Source: Chthonomonadales bacterium
GTDB lineage: Bacteria > Armatimonadota > Chthonomonadetes > Chthonomonadales > CAJBBX01
Length of the DNA: 38,904 nucleotides
Assembly (NCBI GenBank): GCA_027459625.1
Contig: DAIDHP010000039.1
Coordinates: forward strand, 1 to 38,904
Direction of reading: 5' to 3'
The first letter of the stretch is position 1; each line of letters opens with the position of its first letter. Shown in pieces: positions 33,442-38,904 of this stretch. Under the pieces are notes generated by a model. That model was not told the DNA's origin. It saw only the letters and a list, made by a program, of their open reading frames with translations, and did not search any database. The position numbers and the translations under genes are program-made.

Positions 33442-34435
33442 CCGGCAAGTCCCATGGATATATGGTTACAAGATTCGAATGATAATACATATCGGGAGTC
33501 GTCCCGTTGGGAATATACCATTGAAGTCCCTTGGTGGGTCTTAGCATCCACGGAAAAGGATCAAATCTTGCGTTGTGGTTTTTGTCCTCCAACAATGGGT
33601 ATCCCAACGATAATTTCCCGTTCACGCCCTCAACCGGAACGTGATAACGATTGGCGAAAGCTTGCGCCATGTTAATTTTTTTACGCCTTCCCCTGTCCCC
33701 CGTCTCGCACCCGAACAGGCAAATATATTTCAGATTGCGCATATTAGGCCCGTTCGGCAACTGACTGACCCGCATGAGACTCAAATTCCTGTCATACGTG
33801 TCATGACCGAGATATAATGAATCATTCCCCGCATGTCCGAAGTAATATATACACGTTATGTTCTTGGTATGCGACAGCCAATATTCCATGTCCCCTACGG
33901 TATGAGAGCTTCGAATAACAACGGGTTCACTTATTGGAATATTACCGAAACACTTATTATAGGTTACGTAAGCTTCCGCATGTTGATAAAAATAACCCGG
34001 ATCCTTGTGATTCCCGCCACATATAACTAGAACGGTCGTGCCATTCGGATCACCGAAATTCACCGGATCCCCGCCGCAGTAAGCGTAAAGGTTTATCCCG
34101 CCGTCGAAGCCGATCGGATCCCTGCTTACGAACCTCCCCAGCGCGGGGGAGTAATACCGCGCCTCCATGAAGACCAGCCCGGTCTCGGCGTCAGAATAGC
34201 ATCCCGCCTGGCCCTGCCACCCGAAGGGGGTTGACGGGAGCGGAGCGCCGACGGGAGTCCCGTAGGCGGTGTACGCTGCGGACGCCATAAGGTTCCCGTT
34301 GGGGTCCAGCAGGCTCCGCGCGTTCCCGAGCGCGTCGAAGAGATAAAACCGGCTCTGCGTCCCGGCATGGTCGCTCACCAAGCCGTCCGCGCCCCAGGTG
34401 TAGGCGGTGGTGACCTGGTTCGCGGAGGCGTCCAC
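33431..34435 (-). CDS. displaced RHS C-terminal tip with caspase/CHAT-like domain
   Basis: 334 codons from GTG 34435; the frame is open to a stop near 34507 with further RHS-like residues (YLHPNDALIAEV). Residues 1-130 are RHS core ending in the hallmark GRFVSRDPIGFDGGINLYAY. The variable domain after NFGDPNG has strand-then-motif pairs CIYYFGHAGNDS (His201) and YICLFGCETGDRG (Cys243), the His/Cys dyad layout of caspase-like (clan CD, CHAT or C11) peptidases. It lacks the N-terminal RHS shell and a normal start, so it is an orphan tip that could become active by recombination with the upstream RHS gene. Confidence 0.8.
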   Translation of the reverse strand: MDASANQVTTAYTWGADGLVSDHAGTQSRFYLFDALGNARSLLDPNGNLMASAAYTAYGTPVGAPLPSTPFGWQGQAGCYSDAETGLVFMEARYYSPALGRFVSRDPIGFDGGINLYAYCGGDPVNFGDPNGTTVLVICGGNHKDPGYFYQHAEAYVTYNKCFGNIPISEPVVIRSSHTVGDMEYWLSHTKNITCIYYFGHAGNDSLYLGHDTYDRNLSLMRVSQLPNGPNMRNLKYICLFGCETGDRGRRKKINMAQAFANRYHVPVEGVNGKLSLGYPLLEDKNHNARFDPFPWMLRPTKGLQWYIPNGTTPDMYYHSNLVTIYPWDLPDER

Positions 34436-34511
34436 CTCCGCTATCAGGGCGTCGTTAGGATGGAGATAATCCTGAGTCTCAGAACCGTCTGTTACGTAAT
34501 ACTATTATAAT

Positions 34512-35594
34512 CTACCTATCCCATTCCCTGGGATCGAATCCATCCGGCCAAATGGTGGTTTTGTCGTGTTTGGCGTTTTTGAGAGTAAACTCATGTTTTT
34601 CGTCTGTACATGAATGAAAATGCTTTATATCAAATCTCATGTCGGCCCCTCTTAAATCCGCATTGCTGAAATTACATCTTGCAATCTTCGCATTTAAAAA
34701 AGAAGCCTCGTTTAATATGGCATTTTCAAACGTGGAATCGAGTAAATAACAGGAACTAAAATTTGCTTCTTTTAAATTCGAATCTGAAAAAATTGAATAT
34801 CTTAAATAAGCATCGCGAAAATTTACTTTTATAGCATTTATTTTTTTTAGCATCACACATTCCAAATGAATTTCGCTTAGATCCATGTTTGAGATATTCA
34901 TTCCAGGATAAAGTAAAATAGCCCCGCATGCTTCCGGATTCACATCTTTAGGAAATTTTGTATTGGAGTCATAAAATGAGCTTTCAATATTAATCTTTTC
35001 GTAAATCGTATTGGTTAAATCCAATCCTCTTAAATCGGATTTATAAAAAGTTGATTCGGTGATATCAGCTTTTTGAAAAATCGCTGGTTTATCCTTATTT
35101 CCTTCAAACAAATATGGTTTGTTGAACCATGAATAATCGAAAGTTGTTCCTTGAGCTAACGAAAATATAAATTTCGTTCCGTAAAGATTGGTGTGCTTTA
35201 TTATTGATTTAGAAAGATCGCATCGCGTAAAATTACTTCCTCCAAAATTGCTGTTATTCATGCAAGCCTCGGTCATAATTGAATCGCTGAAATCAGCGCT
35301 AACACCAAGCACCTTATCCATGATCGCATGATTTGCCTTAACCTGTCTCATTTTTGCAAATACCAAATTGGAATCCGTCATGTCCGCTCCGTTCAATACG
35401 GAACCGGAAAGATCCGCCTGACGCCAGTGCGTCCATCTCAGATTGGCGTTGGTGAAGTCACATCGCAGTGCGCTTTGAAATGTCAGCAGACCCCCCTCAA
35501 GATTTATATCAGCAAGAATCAAATCGTTAAGATTATCATCTGGCGTTTCAAGCAATATTATATTTCGATAGTCTCTTCTAGGTATGAGTGTCAT
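34512..35594 (-). CDS. pentapeptide-repeat protein (putative immunity protein)
   Basis: 360-aa cytosolic protein built mostly of A(D/N)LxX pentapeptide repeats, such as LILADINLEGG, SVLNGADMTDSNLVFAKM, DSNLKEANFSSCYLLDS and ARCNFSNADLRGADM, which fold as a right-handed beta-helix. There are no TM segments or signal. It follows the large RHS gene by 39 bp, where the immunity gene for the tip toxin is expected, and pentapeptide proteins occur among known immunity families. AT-rich relative to the RHS core, as is usual for tip/immunity cassettes. Confidence 0.82.
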   Translation of the reverse strand: MTLIPRRDYRNIILLETPDDNLNDLILADINLEGGLLTFQSALRCDFTNANLRWTHWRQADLSGSVLNGADMTDSNLVFAKMRQVKANHAIMDKVLGVSADFSDSIMTEACMNNSNFGGSNFTRCDLSKSIIKHTNLYGTKFIFSLAQGTTFDYSWFNKPYLFEGNKDKPAIFQKADITESTFYKSDLRGLDLTNTIYEKINIESSFYDSNTKFPKDVNPEACGAILLYPGMNISNMDLSEIHLECVMLKKINAIKVNFRDAYLRYSIFSDSNLKEANFSSCYLLDSTFENAILNEASFLNAKIARCNFSNADLRGADMRFDIKHFHSCTDEKHEFTLKNAKHDKTTIWPDGFDPREWDR

Positions 35595-35633
35595 TCCAAA
35601 TTTCCTTATTAATACATCATAAATGAATTTAAT

Positions 35634-38600
35634 TCAAGGAGCAAAAATGGTTTTGTTAAATAGCAATGGATTTTTCATTATTGTCATATATTCCCAGTTA
35701 GTAGTACATCCCGAATAATCTCCTTTCATTAGATACGTTCCGTATTCGTTTAAATCAAAGTGTGGCAAGTCAAAATATATTTCATTCGCATGATTCATCA
35801 GCTTGATAATTCCCTCCTGGGTCTGCATGGCTGGATCTTCACTAAAATCCAAATAGCTTGCCGCATGATTCTTCGAAGCGAAATCTTCCAAGTATTCACC
35901 TACACCCAAAGCCAGTCTGCCGTTGTAATTTGGTCCGTAAAATTCCTCGAGCGTTTTAGGGCATAAATCGAGTTTATTGAGATCAGTCGCCGCCCGGGCC
36001 GGTGTTGACGCCGCTAAATCAGGCACTTTAGCCAAAATGGGAGCAACTATTAACACATCCCCCATAAAAGATTGACCTGACGCATACATCCCCTTCTGGT
36101 TCCAAAACTTCATGCCCGAAAGAATGTTACCGCCAACCACCTTCAAAGGATGCATACTGATACCGTTGTCATACCAGTCATCCGCAATATAAGTTACCGT
36201 GTTAACGGCGCCTGTCACCCATGAAACAGGATTCAGAGCGGAACATTCCCCTCTAAGAAAATCCCATGAATCTTTCAAGCATCCTGAGGAACCGTCGGAG
36301 TCCCAATAATTTATCGGGTCGTCATAGCAGTACGCGTAGAGGTTTATCCCGCCGTCGAAGCCGATCGGATCCCTGCTCAGGAACCTCCCCAGGGTCGGAG
36401 CGTAATACCGCGCCTGCATGAAGACCAGCCCGGTCTCGGCGTCCGTGTAACATCCCGCCTGGCCCTGCCACCCGAAGGGGGTTGACGGGAGCGGAGCGCC
36501 GATGGGAGTCCCGTAGGCGGTGTACGCGGCCGTGGCGAGAGGGCTCCCGTTCGGGTCCAGCAGGCTCCGCGCGTTCCCGAGCGCGTCGAAGAGATAAAAC
36601 CGGCTCTGCGTCCCCGCATGGTCGCTCACCAGACCGTCCGCGCCCCAGGTGTACGACTTGATTACCTGATCGGTGGAGGCGTCCACCTCCGCTATCAGGG
36701 CGTCGCCGTCGTACAGATAGTAGGTCGTACTTGAGCCTACGGTCTTGGACATCCGCCTGCCGAGGGCGTCGTACGCGTAGCTCGCGTTTCCGGAGGGCGT
36801 CCCCGTCACCCCGCTCAGCTCGCCCCACGCGTCCCATGAGAGCGTCTCCCCGTTCAGCGAGGTCAGGTTCCCTGAGGCGTCGTAGCCTAGGCCCGTCCCG
36901 CCGGCGAGACCTGCGACCGCCGGGGCGTTCGTCACCTGATCGTTGTTATTATAGCCCCATCCGCCGCCTCCCGCCTCCAGATTGTTCGCGAGGTCGAAAG
37001 TGAAGGACGCCGAGTTCGCCACGGGCTGCCCGTTCACCTGGAGATTCTCGGATTCCGAGGAGAGACGTCCCCGGGGATCATACTGGTAGGAGTCCGTCCC
37101 GGAGGAGGGGCCGGTCTCGCTCTGACCCGTCACCTGATCCAGGTAGGAGTGCGTGAGAGCGTAGCTCTCGAACGGAGCGCCGTTCACCGTCTCGCTCGCC
37201 CCGCTCAGGTAGAAGGGCGCGGAGGATGTGTCTCCTTGTTGCCCGCTCGAACCGTAGGAATAATTCGTGCCTATGGTCGCCCCGGCCGAGGTCGCGACGG
37301 ACTGCGAGGTCATTCTTCCCGAGTGATCATACGCCCATGTCGTCGTTTCGCCGAAGGGGTTTGTCATTGAGACGAGCCTGCCGTCCGAGTCGTAGCCGTA
37401 GGTGGTCACGCCGACCGGCGAGGTCATGGAGGCCACGCGCCCGTCGCCCGTGTACGCGTAGGATACGGTGTAGGAGTAATTTCCGATGACGGTGGTGACG
37501 CTCGTCAGCCGCTTGAGCACGGGGTCGTACCGCATCGTCTCGGAGTTCCCGGTCGAGGCGACGACCAGCGGCCGCCCTGCGGCGTCGTAGGATATCTGAA
37601 CGTCCCCCATCGCCGTGAGCCGGTTCGCGTTGTCGTACTGGAAGGGGATTACGTCCCCTCTCTCGTCCGTGGAGGAGACCACCCTCCCTCCGAGGTCGTA
37701 CCGGAGCGTTGAGAACTGACCGCCGGGCCACGTGATCTGCAACGGCTCGTCATTCTCACCGTAAGCCACCTTCGTCACATTTCCGTCGCCGTCCCACACT
37801 TGGGTTATATTATCATTTCGGTCATAACGGAATTGGGCCACAGCACCATCCAAATCAGTGGCATAGTATAGTCTGCCCCTACTATCATAATTGAAAATAA
37901 TTTGGGAAAGAAGGTTCCCCCCCGAGGCGGCTGGGGCAAACGTTTGAGTTTCCATAACGAGATGATCCAGCCACGTGTTCGCCGTCTGCAACCCGTTTGG
38001 TTGAATGATTTGCGTCAATTCCTGAGCAGGATTCCATGTAAGATAACTTTTTAAAGGTGTTTGTGAGCTTGCCTGGTTCCCCGTGTCGGGATAGGTCGTC
38101 GCGCTCAGAGGGTCCCCCAGCCCGTCGTAGGAGTCAACCGTCAGTTCGTCCCCCGTCGGCGATGTCAGGCTTGTCAGGTCCCCGGTCGTGGCGTCGTACG
38201 CCATGGAGACCGTCCTGTTCGCGCCGGTGCAGCTAACCGCCGCCGGAACGGTGAGGGACGTCGGCTGGCCGAATCCGTTGTATTGCAGCGTCTCCCGGAT
38301 ATTTCCCGAGGGGTCCTGAACGCCGGTCAGAAGCGACCCGTTCCAGTCGAGCGTCCACGTCAGGCCGGTGGGGTCCGTCGCGGCGTTCAGGAATATCCCC
38401 GCGTACGCGTACTGCCAAAGGTCCCCCAGGGGGTCCTTTTCGCTCGTCACGCTCCCGTTTGCGTTGAGCGTCTCTACCCAGGACCGCCCGAACGGGTTCA
38501 CGTACGTGATTTGAGACGGATAGTCCATGTCCGGCGCGAAGTCGATCACGGAGGAGTTGGACCCCGCCGCCGCCCCCTGGTAGCTCGGCGCGATGACGTT

Positions 38601-38904
38601 GACCGAGGTGATCGCGGTGTCCGTGAAGGGGTCGGGAAGGGTGTTGTCCGCGGGATTATTTGAGTACCCGTAGACGACGCTGGTCGCGTTGCCCCTCGGG
38701 TCGGTGATCGTGTCGGTGCGGCTTCCCACGCCCCACGAGTCGTACCCGAGTTCGTAGCCGTAGGAGTAGGTTGTCGTTCCCGCCACCGCTCCGCCGTCGT
38801 CCGAACTGGAGAAGTCATTGGCGCTTCCGTCCGTCTCGCTGCTGATTCTGGCGATGAGGTTTCCAAAAAGATCCTTCACCCCCTGATCGTATTGATAGGC
38901 GTAG
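35634..38904 (-). CDS. RHS/YD-repeat polymorphic toxin (5' end outside the window)
   Basis: At least 1089 codons; the frame is still open at the window edge, so the start lies beyond 38904. YD repeats run throughout (YDSRGRLYYATDLDG, YDNANRLTAMGDV, YDPRGRLSSESENL, YDALGRRMSKTVGSS), forming the shell that encloses the toxin. The core ends LGRFLSRDPIGFDGGINLYA, the autoproteolysis/hypervariable boundary. The last about 225 residues are the tip, containing a hydrophobic stretch (GDVLIVAPILAKVPDLA) and EEFYGPNYNGRLALGVGEYL; I recognise no known toxin family. The pentapeptide protein is the probable immunity partner. Substrate delivery system not visible. Confidence 0.93.
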   Translation of the reverse strand, partial: YAYQYDQGVKDLFGNLIARISSETDGSANDFSSSDDGGAVAGTTTYSYGYELGYDSWGVGSRTDTITDPRGNATSVVYGYSNNPADNTLPDPFTDTAITSVNVIAPSYQGAAAGSNSSVIDFAPDMDYPSQITYVNPFGRSWVETLNANGSVTSEKDPLGDLWQYAYAGIFLNAATDPTGLTWTLDWNGSLLTGVQDPSGNIRETLQYNGFGQPTSLTVPAAVSCTGANRTVSMAYDATTGDLTSLTSPTGDELTVDSYDGLGDPLSATTYPDTGNQASSQTPLKSYLTWNPAQELTQIIQPNGLQTANTWLDHLVMETQTFAPAASGGNLLSQIIFNYDSRGRLYYATDLDGAVAQFRYDRNDNITQVWDGDGNVTKVAYGENDEPLQITWPGGQFSTLRYDLGGRVVSSTDERGDVIPFQYDNANRLTAMGDVQISYDAAGRPLVVASTGNSETMRYDPVLKRLTSVTTVIGNYSYTVSYAYTGDGRVASMTSPVGVTTYGYDSDGRLVSMTNPFGETTTWAYDHSGRMTSQSVATSAGATIGTNYSYGSSGQQGDTSSAPFYLSGASETVNGAPFESYALTHSYLDQVTGQSETGPSSGTDSYQYDPRGRLSSESENLQVNGQPVANSASFTFDLANNLEAGGGGWGYNNNDQVTNAPAVAGLAGGTGLGYDASGNLTSLNGETLSWDAWGELSGVTGTPSGNASYAYDALGRRMSKTVGSSTTYYLYDGDALIAEVDASTDQVIKSYTWGADGLVSDHAGTQSRFYLFDALGNARSLLDPNGSPLATAAYTAYGTPIGAPLPSTPFGWQGQAGCYTDAETGLVFMQARYYAPTLGRFLSRDPIGFDGGINLYAYCYDDPINYWDSDGSSGCLKDSWDFLRGECSALNPVSWVTGAVNTVTYIADDWYDNGISMHPLKVVGGNILSGMKFWNQKGMYASGQSFMGDVLIVAPILAKVPDLAASTPARAATDLNKLDLCPKTLEEFYGPNYNGRLALGVGEYLEDFASKNHAASYLDFSEDPAMQTQEGIIKLMNHANEIYFDLPHFDLNEYGTYLMKGDYSGCTTNWEYMTIMKNPLLFNKTIFAP

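Noticed and set aside
36322-38866. Several long frames antisense or out of frame to the large RHS gene
   Set aside because: They are low-complexity Arg/Pro-rich shadows caused by the GC-rich RHS coding sequence.

Overview
The window looks like the chromosome of a Gram-negative-type bacterium, most likely Armatimonadota or a relative. That placement is an inference from the DUF1559-type prepilin with a FMDGHAK tail, the DUF2079 membrane proteins, a very large GH106 glycosidase and a complete Lnt. No rRNA or other phylogenetic marker is present. Much of the DNA is accessory: an intron end, an insertion sequence, dispersed repeats, decayed genes and an RHS toxin locus.

Layout. 1-75 is the 3' end of a group IIC intron. 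194-2093 holds two convergent metal transporters (NicO/UreH-like and CDF). 2230-3185 holds remnants of a CcdA plus thioredoxin pair. 3317-4096 is a ProC-like reductase, 4408-7983 a secreted GH106-type glycosidase and 8464-9237 a nucleotidyltransferase. 9345-13291 is a fluoride-related minus-strand operon: crcB, an ArsB/NhaD-like permease, DUF190, a fluoride riboswitch with its terminator, eno, and a dynamin-like gene gutted by an internal deletion that is still coupled to eno by TAATG. Cyclopropane fatty-acid synthase and a cytidylate-kinase-like protein lie upstream of it. 16011-17644 is an IS3-family element inserted into the 3' end of an ECF-like sigma factor gene. 18389-22439 holds two DUF2079 proteins, one frameshifted, flanking a prepilin.

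The most interesting block is 22465-26178. An MvdD/MvdC-type ATP-grasp ligase, the maturase of graspetide (omega-ester peptide) RiPPs, is preceded by two paralogous precursor-like peptides with a conserved leader and variable Asp/Glu/Thr/Ser-rich C-termini. Each starts with TTG behind its own near-identical promoter, and they alternate with three paralogous membrane-anchored HEAT-like proteins. This looks like an undescribed graspetide cluster that grew by tandem duplication.

26500-30614 carries a membrane-anchored unknown protein, a DUF4236-TPR protein, a lipoprotein and Lnt, whose stop codon lies inside tRNA-Phe on the other strand. 30864-31758 is non-coding and holds copies of a roughly 172-bp inverted-repeat element. 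31944-38904 contains a UGA-interrupted winged-helix protein and a polymorphic-toxin locus: a large RHS protein cut by the window edge with a pentapeptide-repeat neighbour, a displaced RHS tip with a caspase/CHAT-like His/Cys pair translationally coupled to an ankyrin-repeat protein, and a third decayed RHS core fragment.
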